Counted from the stretch's first letter, positions 25,703 through 34,526 are shown. The stretch: DNA of 64,000 nt from JAICWP01 sp035252015 (GCA_035252015.1 DATFDP010000033.1:1-64000), one strand, 5' to 3'. Notes: generated from the letters alone by a model not told the origin. Translations and numbers: made by a program.

Positions 25703-27406
25703 ATGAAGCCTGTTCTGAGGTGGTGTGCCGCAGTACTGCTGCTTTCCGCGCTGGGTTGGGCGCAGAGTGGCAGTTCCGCCAAGCTGGCATCGGAAACAAG
25801 CAACACGCCGGCCGGAATTACTGAGAACGACGTGAAACAACTGCGGGAGGCGCTGGCGGCGCAGCAACTGCAAATTGCTGCCCAACAGCGGCAGATCAAG
25901 CAGCAGCAGGAAGTGCTGGAGCGGCTGAGCCAGGCCATGAAACAAACCCAGAATGGGAACTGGTCTGCGCAGCCAACGCAGGCTGCCAGCCAGCCGTCTC
26001 AGCAAGCGCCCAACCTGGGACAGGTGGCCAGCACCACGCCCGTCATACCGTCGGCAGAAGCGGCTTCCAGTTCCGCAGCGCCGAAAATTGCCGAACTTTC
26101 AGAAGGGCAAGCGGCGGGAAGTGCTCCCAAGCAGCAGGCCAGCGATTCCATCGAACTGGCCAGCGGAAAAATAAAAATTGGCGCTTTGGCATACGCAGAT
26201 TACGCCTACTACTACAAAACCGGGTTCGGCCCCCAGTTCTTGACCCAGACCAACTTCGCCGGCGCGGGCAATGACAATTACAGCGCCTTCGAGGTTAGTC
26301 GAACCTACCTGAACATGGTTTACAGCCCCAACGATTTCATCAGCTTTCGAATCACCCCCAATATCTACCGCCAGTTTGCCGGGGTGACTAACGACAAGGT
26401 TGGCAAGGTGAGCGCCGTTCCAGCTTCCGCCGACGGCAACCTTACCTTCCGCCTCAAGTATGGTTACGCGGAAATGAACGCGTTTAGGGGCAGCGAAGCT
26501 TTCCACGATGACAACATCCGCTTTGGCCAGCAGATGAACCCACTGGTGGACTGGGAAGAAGGGTTGTACGGCTACCGCTATGTGAACCTGGTGCCCTGGA
26601 ACTACCTGAGTTTGAGTTCCACGTACACCGGCGCCTCCATCAACGGACCTATCAAGGTAAATGGCAAGCAGTACGTTGAATATCAGATCGGGATCTTCAA
26701 CGACGCCAACTTCCACCAGTTCAACCAGTCGGAAACCAAGACCGGAATGGCCCGCGTCTCTTTTTACCCTTTCGGAGCTTCATCCAAATACGAAGGACTG
26801 GGCATAACCGGGTTCGTGGACTACGGGTACGGCAATGTTCCGCCTGACACCTCCAATCACGTGGTGGAGCGCATGGCTGGCCTGGTCCACTACACCAGCC
26901 CGCATAATGGCTATCAACTGGCAGCGGAGTACGACTTTGGACGGAACGCCTTCAGCCTGAGCAACCTGTTCTCCGGCGCCGGGCCACAAGACGCCTTTGG
27001 CCTGGGCACCACCGAGTTTGCCGGGTTGACCGATTTGGCAACCGCGATTCTGTCAGGGACCCATACCCGCCAGAAAGGATTTGACCTTTTCGGTCACGCC
27101 GACATCCCCAATACCAAGTTCACCTTGTTCGGGATGTATGAATTCTTTCAGCCGAACACCAACATTCCCAAGGACCCCATTGATTTTCATCGGTTGATCC
27201 TCGGGGTCAACTACACCTATAACAAACACCTGCGCTTTGCGGTGGACAGCCAGAACGTGTTCTACCGCTACAGCCAATTCACTTACCCGGCTAGTAGTCT
27301 GGCGCAATTCAGTTCGAAACTGGCGGCTGCCAATCCTGCCGGAATCGCCAAGGCGGTTCCGCCGGATGTGCAGTCCATATTCCTTAACATGGAGTTTTCG
27401 TTCTAA
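25703..27406 (+). CDS. Pho-regulated outer-membrane porin with N-terminal coiled coil
   Basis: 567 residues. A signal peptide (about 1-20, GWAQ) is followed by a Gln-rich coiled coil (about 35-85: VKQLREALAAQQLQIAAQQR...) and then a long beta-barrel region (about 150-567) ending FLNMEFSF, with the terminal Phe typical of outer-membrane proteins. Location inside the pst cluster with its own Pho-box array argues for phosphate or polyphosphate uptake across the outer membrane, as for OprP/OprO. The coiled coil may trimerise or bind peptidoglycan. Substrate selectivity is inferred. Confidence 0.85.
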   Translation: MKPVLRWCAAVLLLSALGWAQSGSSAKLASETSNTPAGITENDVKQLREALAAQQLQIAAQQRQIKQQQEVLERLSQAMKQTQNGNWSAQPTQAASQPSQQAPNLGQVASTTPVIPSAEAASSSAAPKIAELSEGQAAGSAPKQQASDSIELASGKIKIGALAYADYAYYYKTGFGPQFLTQTNFAGAGNDNYSAFEVSRTYLNMVYSPNDFISFRITPNIYRQFAGVTNDKVGKVSAVPASADGNLTFRLKYGYAEMNAFRGSEAFHDDNIRFGQQMNPLVDWEEGLYGYRYVNLVPWNYLSLSSTYTGASINGPIKVNGKQYVEYQIGIFNDANFHQFNQSETKTGMARVSFYPFGASSKYEGLGITGFVDYGYGNVPPDTSNHVVERMAGLVHYTSPHNGYQLAAEYDFGRNAFSLSNLFSGAGPQDAFGLGTTEFAGLTDLATAILSGTHTRQKGFDLFGHADIPNTKFTLFGMYEFFQPNTNIPKDPIDFHRLILGVNYTYNKHLRFAVDSQNVFYRYSQFTYPASSLAQFSSKLAAANPAGIAKAVPPDVQSIFLNMEFSF

Positions 27407-27416
27407 CGCACGGCCA

Positions 27417-27457
27417 GAACAGGCGCTTGGCCAACCAGCCGGCGCCCGTTCTCTTTC
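27417..27457 (+). terminator. Possible terminator after porin gene
   Basis: GAACAGGCGC (27417-27426) can pair with GCGCCCGTTC (27442-27451) with one A-C mismatch, followed by the pyrimidine run TCTTTC. The T-run is weak. Confidence 0.4.
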
Positions 27458-27592
27458 AGCAGTCAGCTACCAGGAGTTAGTAGTCAGCATGAAATTAGCT
27501 GGTACTTCGTCGCTTGTGACCCCAATCGGCACCAACTACCAACTTCCAGCTACCGTTTCCGCTGACTCCTGATTCCTGACCACTGGTTTCTC

Positions 27593-27621
27593 TTGTAACA
27601 CTCCTGTAACAAAGCTTTGTT
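27593..27621 (+). promoter_or_regulatory. Pho-box pair upstream of pstC
   Basis: TTGTAAC (27593) and CTGTAAC (27604), 11 bp apart, with a poor third unit CTTTGTT at 27615. Lies about 30 bp before the pstC ATG, so the promoter must be immediately adjacent or upstream. Confidence 0.7.
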
Positions 27622-27640
27622 AGGTTGAGGGTGGGGATTT

Positions 27641-28687
27641 ATGGGCATTCCACGTCTGATCCCACGTCCGCCGCAGGCTCGGCCCGAGGCTTCTGAAGCC
27701 ACGGCAGCACCGGCGCCAGGTCCGAGTGTTCCAGAGCGGACGCAATTGCTCGAAGATGTTGGCGGCAGGCTTCCCGATGAGCTTTTCCATTATGCCATGA
27801 TGGCATGCGGCCTGAGCGTGGCCGTGCTGCTGGGCCTGATTTTCTACGAATTGGTCGCCAATTCCTGGCTCTCCCTACATCAGTTTGGCTGGAAATTTTT
27901 TTCTGGTAACACCTGGGACCCGGTCAATGATGTGTTTGGGGCGCTGCCCTTTATCTACGGCACAATCGTCTCCTCGATCGTTGCCCTGGTAATCGCCGTG
28001 CCGCTGGGACTGGGAGTGGCCGTGTTCATCACGGAAATGTGCCCCCAGGGTTTGCGGGGTGCTCTTTCTTTCTCTACCGAGTTGCTGGCGGCCATTCCTA
28101 GTGTCATCTACGGGCTGTGGGCGATTTTTGTGCTGGTGCCTATCCTGCGCCTCTACATAGAGCCCGGGCTGATGCGCTATCTGGGCTGGACCGGGTTGTT
28201 CGAAGGACCGCCCTACGGCATCGGCATGCTCGCCGCGGGAATTGTGCTGGCGGTCATGGTGGTTCCTATCATCTCTGCGCTCACGCGTGAGGTACTGAGC
28301 GCGGTGCCACGCAACCAGCGCGAAGCCGCGCTCGCCCTGGGCGCCACGCGCTGGGAAATGATTCGCGTAGGCGTCTTGCGCAATGCGCGTGCCGGTATTC
28401 TGGGCGCCATCATCCTGGGATTGGGTCGCGCCTTGGGCGAAACCATGGCCGTCACCATGGTCATCGGCAACCGCCCGGAAATCGCTAAGTCCCTGCTGGC
28501 GCCCGGCTACACCATGGCCAGCGTCTTGGCCAACGAATTCACCGAAGCCACCGGTAGTCTCTATCTCAGCGCTCTCGTTGAGATCGGCCTGGCGCTATTC
28601 CTGGTCACCATTGTGGTAAACGCACTCGCCCGCCTGTTGGTGTGGAGCGTCACGCGTGGCCTTCCCGCGAGGGTGCATGCGCAATAG
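27641..28687 (+). CDS. pstC: Phosphate ABC transporter permease PstC
   Basis: 348 residues with six transmembrane helices from about residue 55. The N-terminal extension of about 45 residues is Pro/Ala-rich and longer than in E. coli. The MetI-type cytoplasmic loop (EVLSAVPRNQREAALALGAT, then RWEMIRVGVLRNAR) contacts PstB. The family signature ETMAVTMVIGNRP is present. It pairs with PstA, whose start overlaps its 3' end. Own Pho box upstream. Confidence 0.96.
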   Translation: MGIPRLIPRPPQARPEASEATAAPAPGPSVPERTQLLEDVGGRLPDELFHYAMMACGLSVAVLLGLIFYELVANSWLSLHQFGWKFFSGNTWDPVNDVFGALPFIYGTIVSSIVALVIAVPLGLGVAVFITEMCPQGLRGALSFSTELLAAIPSVIYGLWAIFVLVPILRLYIEPGLMRYLGWTGLFEGPPYGIGMLAAGIVLAVMVVPIISALTREVLSAVPRNQREAALALGATRWEMIRVGVLRNARAGILGAIILGLGRALGETMAVTMVIGNRPEIAKSLLAPGYTMASVLANEFTEATGSLYLSALVEIGLALFLVTIVVNALARLLVWSVTRGLPARVHAQ

Positions 28688-29558
28688 CATTGAGATGGGG
28701 ACGATGCCGGACGGGGTCTCATGGCTTCGTCGTTTGAAGGACCATTTCGCGACGGCGGGGGCAGTAGCTGCCGTGCTGCTGGTACTTCTGCCCCTGGCTG
28801 CAATTTTCGTTTACCTGGTGCAGCGCGGCCTGGGTTCCATCAATTGGGCCTTTCTGACGCGAACCCCCACTCCCGTGGGCGTGCCCGGGGGCGGAATGGC
28901 CAATGCCATCCTGGGCACCGGCATGATCCTGGTTATTGCCAGCGTTTTCGGCGTGCCGCTGGGGATCGGCGCCGGCGTCTTTCTTTCCGAATACGGGCGC
29001 AACCGCTTCGGCGACACCATCCGCTTCACTGCCGATGTGCTCAATGGAGTTCCCTCTATCGTCATTGGAATTGTCGCCTATTCCCTGGTAGTGCTGCGCC
29101 AGAGGCATTTTTCGGCGCTGGCCGGGGGCGTGGCCCTGGGCATCATGATGATTCCAACCATCAGCCGGGCCACCGAGGAGATGCTGCTGCTGGTGCCGCG
29201 CTCGGTGCGCGAGGGGGCGCTGGGCCTGGGCGTATCGCGCTGGCGCACCACCGTTTCGATTACGCTGCGTACCGCCGCGGCAGGCATCATTACCGGCATC
29301 ATGCTGGCTTTCGCGCGCGTGGCCGGCGAGACCGCGCCTCTGCTGTTTACCGCCTTCGGCAGCCAGTTCTGGAGCGCCAACCTCAACCAGCCCATCGCTG
29401 CCCTTCCGCTGCAGATTTTTGTTTACGCAATTTCCCCCTACGATGAGTGGCACCGGCAGGCGTGGGCTGGTGCGCTGGTGCTGATTGTGCTCATTGTGGG
29501 CACCATCGCCGTGGTGCGCCTTATCGCCAGCCGGGGCATGATGAAAGGAGCCGCCTAG
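28677..29558 (+). CDS. pstA: Phosphate ABC transporter permease PstA
   Basis: About 293 residues from the ATG at 28677 (GAGGG close upstream). A GTG at 28656 and ATGs at 28695 and 28704 are alternatives; all but the last two overlap the pstC end. Six helices. The coupling loop EEMLLLVPRSVREGALGLGV is followed by SRWRTTVSITLRTAAAG, and the signature VAGETAPLLFTAFGSQF is present. Forms the channel with PstC. The stop is 1 nt before the pstB ATG. Confidence 0.95.
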   Translation: MRNSIEMGTMPDGVSWLRRLKDHFATAGAVAAVLLVLLPLAAIFVYLVQRGLGSINWAFLTRTPTPVGVPGGGMANAILGTGMILVIASVFGVPLGIGAGVFLSEYGRNRFGDTIRFTADVLNGVPSIVIGIVAYSLVVLRQRHFSALAGGVALGIMMIPTISRATEEMLLLVPRSVREGALGLGVSRWRTTVSITLRTAAAGIITGIMLAFARVAGETAPLLFTAFGSQFWSANLNQPIAALPLQIFVYAISPYDEWHRQAWAGALVLIVLIVGTIAVVRLIASRGMMKGAA

Positions 29559-29559
29559 C

Positions 29560-30321
29560 ATGGGCGTCGGCATCGAGGTCGAAGGCCTGAACGCCTGGTT
29601 CGGCGCCACCCAGGCGCTGCACGACATCGCCATGCGCATTGCGCCCAATCACGCCACCGCCATCATCGGCCCCTCGGGCTGCGGCAAATCCACCTTTGTG
29701 CGCTGCATAAACCGTATGCACGAGACTCTGCCGGAAACACGCGTGAGCGGTAAGGTGCGCATTGGAGAAATGGACGTGTACGGCAACGGAACACCGGCGG
29801 TGCAGGTACGTCGGCATGTAGGAATGGTGTTCCAGAAGCCGAACCCATTTCCCGCCATGTCCATTTACGACAATGTGGCCGCGGGCCTCAAGCTGAACGG
29901 TTTTCGCGACAAGGGCAAGCTGGATGAGATCGTGGAGCGGTCCCTGCGCATGTCAGCGCTCTGGGACGAGGTGAAGGATGCACTGAAAAAAAAGTCGGGA
30001 GCCAATCTTTCCGGCGGCCAGCAGCAGCGCCTATGTATTGCCCGCGCCCTGGCCGTGGAGCCCAACGTCTTGCTCATGGATGAGCCTGCTTCGGCGTTGG
30101 ATCCCATCTCCACTGGAAAAATTGAGGACCTCATTTTTCAGCTCAAAGAGAACTACACGATTGTGATTGTCACCCACAACATGCAGCAGGCGGCGAGGGT
30201 GGCAGAGTTCACCGGATTTTTCCTGTTGGGCAAGCTGATCGAATTCGATAAGACGGAAAAAATCTTTACTAATCCCTCTGACAAGCGTACAGAGGACTAC
30301 ATCACAGGCAGGTTTGGCTGA
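29560..30321 (+). CDS. pstB: Phosphate ABC transporter ATP-binding protein PstB
   Basis: 253 residues, standard length. Walker A is GPSGCGKST at 37-45, the Q-loop is VFQKPNPFPAMS, the signature is LSGGQQQR, Walker B is NVLLMDEPASALD and the switch His is in VTHNMQQA. Hydrolyses ATP to drive phosphate import through PstCA in the inner membrane. The stop overlaps the phoU start (TGATG). Confidence 0.97.
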   Translation: MGVGIEVEGLNAWFGATQALHDIAMRIAPNHATAIIGPSGCGKSTFVRCINRMHETLPETRVSGKVRIGEMDVYGNGTPAVQVRRHVGMVFQKPNPFPAMSIYDNVAAGLKLNGFRDKGKLDEIVERSLRMSALWDEVKDALKKKSGANLSGGQQQRLCIARALAVEPNVLLMDEPASALDPISTGKIEDLIFQLKENYTIVIVTHNMQQAARVAEFTGFFLLGKLIEFDKTEKIFTNPSDKRTEDYITGRFG

Positions 30322-31004
30322 TGCGTACACGATTCCAACACGGGCTCGACGAGCTGCGTGAAAAGCTGCTGAAGATGGGCGGGATGGCGGAGCAGGCGGT
30401 GGACCGCGCCTGTCAGGCATATCGCCAGCGCGACCTCACACTGTGCCACCGCGTGCTGGAGAACGAATCCCTTATCAACGCCGCCGAACGCGAAATTGAC
30501 GGCATCGCCTTGGATCTGCTGGCCATGCAGCAACCCATGGCCGTTGACCTGCGCTTCATCCTTGCCGTGGTGAAGATCAACGCCGACCTGGAGCGCGTGG
30601 GAGACCAGGCGGTGAACATCGCCGAGCGGGTGATGGACATGATGGAATTACCGGCGGCCGAGCTGCCGGTGGACGTGCCGCGCATGGCCTCGGCGGCGGC
30701 GGCTATGGTACAGCGCGCCCTGGAGTCCTTCATCGAAGGCAAAGCGGAGCTGGCACAGGCGGTGCTGGAGATGGACAATGTTGTGGACCGTATGCGCGAC
30801 GAGGCTTTCATCTCCCTGGTGCGCACTATGAATCAGAACCCGGCGGTCACCCGTCAGGCGTTGGATGCGCTGCTGATTGCGCGCAACCTGGAGAGGGTGG
30901 CCGACCACGCCACGAATATTGCCGAAGATGTGATTTTCTGGGTAAGGGGCGCCGATGTCCGGCACTCTTTCGGCTTGCAGTCCAGCCTGGGAGGAGCCGG
31001 CTGA
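30321..31004 (+). CDS. phoU: Phosphate signalling protein PhoU
   Basis: 227 residues, all helical, with the two PhoU repeats and metal-binding motifs (ADLERVGDQAVNIAE near 93-107 and RNLERVADHATNIAED near 195-210). It links PstSCAB activity to repression of the Pho sensor kinase. The start shares a base with the pstB stop, so it is translationally coupled. No PhoR/PhoB pair is seen immediately downstream. Confidence 0.96.
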   Translation: MRTRFQHGLDELREKLLKMGGMAEQAVDRACQAYRQRDLTLCHRVLENESLINAAEREIDGIALDLLAMQQPMAVDLRFILAVVKINADLERVGDQAVNIAERVMDMMELPAAELPVDVPRMASAAAAMVQRALESFIEGKAELAQAVLEMDNVVDRMRDEAFISLVRTMNQNPAVTRQALDALLIARNLERVADHATNIAEDVIFWVRGADVRHSFGLQSSLGGAG

Positions 31005-31196
31005 GAAAAGCCTGGCCGCCAGCCTCGAACGCCAGCTTTCAAGTTAACCGGATATCGCTTGATTTCTATTGATATCTCTAGGCAACCCCGTGTCGCCTGC
31101 CCTGCCTCCTACTGCTAAATCCCGAAGTCCGATCTACGCTGTGCCTTGGTTCCCATCGGTGAGCCGGCGTCCACCGGACGGGAAAAGAGGTTCTTC

Positions 31197-31568
31197 GTGC
31201 CCCAGCCAAGCATTCTCATTGTGGACGATAACGCTCTCATGCTCCTCACCCTGACGCGCATCCTCGAGCAGCATGACTACTCCGTGCTGGGCGCCAGCAG
31301 CGCCAGTAGCGCGCTGCAACTGGTGAAGTCAAAGCCGGTGGATCTGGTGATCACCGACTACAATCTGCCCGGCGGAGGGCGTGAACTTGGCCCGGCTTTG
31401 AAGCGGTTGTTGCCGCGGTTGCCCGTCGTGGTGCTTTCCGGAGACCCTGAAGCTGCCCAGGCGGCCGATTATGCCGATCTGCTGCTGCCCAAGCCGCAAG
31501 AACCAGAAAAGCTGATGGCCGAGATCCATCGGCTGCTACAGCAGGGAAGCGCCGAACAGGCAGCCTAG
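31197..31568 (+). CDS. Single-domain response-regulator receiver protein
   Basis: 123 residues from a GTG with AAAAGAGG 6 nt upstream. A complete receiver: acidic pair D10-D11 (ILIVDDN), phospho-acceptor D54 (VITDYNLPG), Ser in VVLSGD and Lys99 in LLPKP. No output domain. It follows phoU by 192 bp and is closed by a strong terminator, so it may be a CheY-like relay associated with the phosphate module. Partner kinase not visible. Confidence 0.88.
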   Translation: MPQPSILIVDDNALMLLTLTRILEQHDYSVLGASSASSALQLVKSKPVDLVITDYNLPGGGRELGPALKRLLPRLPVVVLSGDPEAAQAADYADLLLPKPQEPEKLMAEIHRLLQQGSAEQAA

Positions 31569-31573
31569 GAGAG

Positions 31574-31597
31574 AAAGGTGTGTGGGCCACCTTTTTT
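31574..31597 (+). terminator. Rho-independent terminator after receiver gene
   Basis: Stem AAAGGTG (31574-31580) / CACCTTT (31588-31594) with loop TGTGGGC and a run of six T. Confidence 0.8.
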
Positions 31598-31608
31598 CTG
31601 CGCTGCGG

Positions 31609-31637
31609 TTGACACCACTGGCCGTCTGCTCTATTCT
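31609..31637 (+). promoter_or_regulatory. Sigma70-type promoter driving an orphan riboswitch
   Basis: TTGACA (31609-31614), 17-nt spacer, TATTCT (31632-31637). The predicted start falls at the first nucleotides of the riboswitch P1 stem region (about 31641-31645). Confidence 0.75.
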
Positions 31638-31640
31638 GCT

Positions 31641-31735
31641 CCCCGCATCAGGAGCGGCTCGGCCAAGCGTCGGGCCCGGCAACCGGGCAAGGAGACGCCG
31701 CGGTGCCACGAGTGCGAACCACTCGATGTGCGGGA
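31641..31735 (+). ncRNA. SAM-I/SAM-IV-clan riboswitch candidate without a downstream sense gene
   Basis: The P1 stem CCCGCA (31642-31647) pairs with TGCGGG (31729-31734). The core words CCCGGCAACC and GCGGTGCCA are in the order and spacing of S-box RNAs. GCGG/CCGC and CGTC/GACG form P2-like helices around a GCCCGG-CAA-CCGGGC hairpin, and CGAGTG/CACTCG forms the next hairpin. The GGAGGGAC kink-turn of textbook SAM-I is not obvious, hence a SAM-IV or variant class. It lies just after its own promoter and before a terminator-like hairpin; the following gene is on the opposite strand. Confidence 0.7.
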
Positions 31736-31767
31736 CGTCAGTTCCGAACTAAAGTCTCCTGCGAGAT

Positions 31768-31800
31768 CGCCGCCTGATGAAGGCGGCGTTTCCATTTTTG
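31768..31800 (+). terminator. Terminator-like hairpin downstream of the riboswitch
   Basis: Stem CGCCGCC (31768-31774) / GGCGGCG (31782-31788), loop TGATGAA, then TTTCCATTTTT. The T-tract is interrupted, so termination could be conditional. Confidence 0.6.
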
Positions 31801-31900
31801 GCGAACTCCTGATGCCAAGGGTCTCTATCGAACATAGGGTTTTTTCACGCCACACCTTCCTGGCTTGTTACGTCTCTGGAAGGCAACGAACTTTCTAGAA

Positions 31901-33217
31901 TTATTTGCTGAGCTCAAAATTGAGCGTGATGCGGATTGGCACTTCCACGGGCTTACCATTGAGGCGGGACGGAAGATAGCGCCATTGCCGGACGGCACGC
32001 AACGCAGCGGCTGCCAGCAGGGAGTTTCCACTGGCTACCCGCAGGTCGTTGACCTGGCCGGAGGTATTAACCAGCGCCTCCAGCACCACCGCTCCCTCAA
32101 TCCCACTCTGCTTGGCCAGCATCGGATAGACTGGCTCCACCCGCTGAATGAGAACCGGTTGCGGAATGCCACTCGAGACCCGCAGGTTTGCCGACAAAGA
32201 GGGTTGTGCGGCGGAAACCGAACTTACCAGTTCGCCGAGAGGCCCGCCGGTGGAATGCGTTGCGGCAAGGAGAGCATCGGGTGGCGGTGGCATCGTTGAA
32301 ACTCCCGATGCTGAGTTGCGCGCAGGCGCGGCGCTGGCCACAATCAGCGTCTGCTGGCGAAACGGTATCTCTACTGGGCGCACTCGGGTGGGGCGCTGCC
32401 GCGGAGAAGGGCGGTTTGTGGCAGCTTCCTCGGGTTGAACTGCTCTGGGCGCTGCCGATGCGGCCTGGGGAGCGATCCAGGCGGACGCTGCGCGTCCCGA
32501 AGCTCGAATAGCGCGCAACAGCAGGAACAGACCCAGGCTAAGCACCAGGACTCCTAATACCGCCTGCCAGGTTCGCGAGGAAAGACGGAATCGTGCCCGC
32601 AGATGCTCCCGTGGAGGTGCAGGCGTCCAGGGTGGTGCCAGATCGCCGGCAGTGCCCAGGTCGGCAACGCTGGCAACGGCAGCCCGGGCGAGCGCCTCCT
32701 CGGCGGCAAAGCAGTTGGCAATTTCTTCCGCTTTTGCGTGCAGGACGGCGCTGTCAATATTCAGAAAAGCGTTAGGCTGGCTGGAAAAAATCTCGAAGAT
32801 GCCCACCACTTCATTACCCGCGCTCACCGGCACGCAAACCATGGCGCGAATGCCGAGGGCGTGGCAAACCTGCCGGTCCACGCGCGTGTCTATTTCACTA
32901 TCGTCGCAGCGCAGCAGGGTGCGGGTGCGCAGGCAAGCACCGGTAAGGCCGGAGCGCGCGTCAATGCGCGTCCCCAGCGGCGGCGCGATGCCGCTGGCGG
33001 CGCGGCAGCGCAGTTCGTCATTTTCAGACAGGGCGATACCCACTCCATCTCCTCGCGCAAATAGAAGAATCTCGTCCGCCAGGCCTTGCAGGTGCGCTTG
33101 CAGGCTCTGGGCGACTTCGGCCAGCTCTGGGGAAGGCGAAATCTGCGCCTGGTGAGGCGCGACATTCTTCTCCCGCACGTTGGGTAACGGTTGTGGTATC
33201 GCGATGCGGTTGGCCAT
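31901..33217 (-). CDS. GAF sensor / transmembrane / TonB C-terminal fusion protein
   Basis: 438 residues, ribosome-binding site GGAGG 8 nt before ATG. A cytoplasmic GAF-type domain (about 30-170: LTGACLRTRTLLRCDDSEID, then RAMVCVPVSAGNEVVGIFEIF) is followed by one transmembrane helix (about 218-236). A Pro/Arg-rich periplasmic stretch follows, then a TonB C-terminal domain (about 355-438: PVYPMLAKQSGIEGAVVLEA, RQWRYLPSRLNGKPVEVPI). TonB domains pass energy to outer-membrane receptors; an N-terminal GAF sensor in place of the usual short anchor is unusual. The orphan riboswitch points toward its 3' end. Confidence 0.85.
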   Translation of the reverse strand: MANRIAIPQPLPNVREKNVAPHQAQISPSPELAEVAQSLQAHLQGLADEILLFARGDGVGIALSENDELRCRAASGIAPPLGTRIDARSGLTGACLRTRTLLRCDDSEIDTRVDRQVCHALGIRAMVCVPVSAGNEVVGIFEIFSSQPNAFLNIDSAVLHAKAEEIANCFAAEEALARAAVASVADLGTAGDLAPPWTPAPPREHLRARFRLSSRTWQAVLGVLVLSLGLFLLLRAIRASGRAASAWIAPQAASAAPRAVQPEEAATNRPSPRQRPTRVRPVEIPFRQQTLIVASAAPARNSASGVSTMPPPPDALLAATHSTGGPLGELVSSVSAAQPSLSANLRVSSGIPQPVLIQRVEPVYPMLAKQSGIEGAVVLEALVNTSGQVNDLRVASGNSLLAAAALRAVRQWRYLPSRLNGKPVEVPIRITLNFELSK

Positions 33218-33484
33218 AGCCGAACCTCCAGGCTGGGGGATGCCACACAGCTGGTCAGCAACCGGGCGCGCGCGAGCCGCGTCGCCGCCGCATTGGGTGT
33301 GAAAGAGTTCTGTAGAGTTTACTCCTGGCTGCCGGGTCGCGCAATGAAAGCTGAATTTTTTTAGCTGCCTGCTCCGATTGCCGTTTGCATCGAGAGTTGT
33401 TCGATTATTTATTAGCCTTTTGGTCCAAGCGTTCGGTTGCTGCCGGGCAGGATTCGTAGCTTCGACGAGGCGGGCGACCGCATT

Positions 33485-34186
33485 TCAGGCCGTGCGCTTT
33501 TGCTCTAGCGCCAGAACATACCCCAGCCCGTAAACCGTGTGGATGAGCTTGGGCCCGAAGTCGCGGTCTATCTTGGCCCGCAGGTAGTTGATGTAGACGT
33601 CCACGATATTTGTGGCCGGGCTGCAGGGATCGGTGTTCCAGACTTCCTCGAAAATGCGGGTGCGGCTCACCGGTTGCCCGGCGTGACGCAACAAGCACTC
33701 CAGGACGGCAAACTCGCGCGTGGTGAGGGGAATGAGTTTACCCTGGCGCGTAACCCGGCGCCGCACCAAGTCCAATTCCAGATCGCCCAGGTGAAGCCTG
33801 TGCTGCAGTCGCGCCACGCGTCGCAGCAGGACCCGCAGTCGCACGGCCAATTCCTTTTCGGACAGCGGTTCGGTCAGGCAGTCATCCGCCCCAGCTTCCA
33901 GTATTTGCAGGCGCTCCTCCAGCGTGGTTCCCCCGCTGACAATCACAATGGCGGCCAGTTCGTCGCGCTTGCGCAGTTCGCGCACGGCCGTGATCGCGTC
34001 CACAATGCTGCGCCGCAAGTTGAGCACAAAAGCTTCAAAATACCGTTCGTCTGCAAGCTTGAGCGCACTCCCCAGACTAGGGGCACATTCCACTATGCCG
34101 TGCTCCGCCCTCAGGATGGAGAGCATGGAGCGGCTATCTTTACCCGGGGATTGGACAAGAAGAATTGGCAACGGTGAAAGACCCAA
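33485..34186 (-). CDS. OmpR-family winged-helix regulator with degenerate receiver domain
   Basis: 233 residues. The receiver fold (about 7-120) has lost its phosphorylation residues: LLVQSPGKD replaces the acidic pair, FVLNLRR has Asn where the phospho-Asp belongs, and LTEPLSEKE has Glu in place of the conserved Lys. The winged helix (about 130-230) is intact: IPLTTREFAVLECLLRHAGQ, NIVDVYINYLRAKID and IHTVYGLGYVL. It therefore probably regulates transcription without aspartyl phosphorylation. No kinase gene is adjacent. It lies 267 bp upstream of the GAF-TonB gene, on the same strand. Confidence 0.88.
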   Translation of the reverse strand: MGLSPLPILLVQSPGKDSRSMLSILRAEHGIVECAPSLGSALKLADERYFEAFVLNLRRSIVDAITAVRELRKRDELAAIVIVSGGTTLEERLQILEAGADDCLTEPLSEKELAVRLRVLLRRVARLQHRLHLGDLELDLVRRRVTRQGKLIPLTTREFAVLECLLRHAGQPVSRTRIFEEVWNTDPCSPATNIVDVYINYLRAKIDRDFGPKLIHTVYGLGYVLALEQKRTA

Positions 34187-34370
34187 ATCTGCGGGCGACC
34201 TATGCCTGCAAGTCGGTTACCATGGTCACCGACCGGACCCCGAAAAAAGGATTAATTTACGCCCATAATTAACTGAAAAGATTAGGGATTATTAAATAGG
34301 ACTTGGCGGATGACAAAACAGAAGAGTGAGTCCATTCGCCACCTGCAAGCCTTTGCGGAGCATCTGCAAG

Positions 34371-34395
34371 TATTGGGGCTTGCCGGCCCCCAATA
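34371..34395. repeat. Inverted repeat / hairpin
   Basis: Perfect 8-bp stem TATTGGGG and CCCCAATA around a 9-nt loop. No T-run follows, so it is not a standard terminator; role unknown. Confidence 0.45.
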
Positions 34396-34526
34396 GCCGG
34401 AACTTCCAAAATGAGGATCTTCATTCACCACCTCGAAGGAGGAATCCTTTGAGAGACCAGGGGTGTCTGTCACATGGTCAGCGTCAGCGGGAGGCATCGC
34501 CTTCAGCACAGCGACCAAGGTAAAGA

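Noticed and set aside
31812..31898. 28-codon ORF directly downstream of the riboswitch
   Set aside because: No ribosome-binding site, no recognisable protein text; treated as non-coding, so the riboswitch is called orphan.
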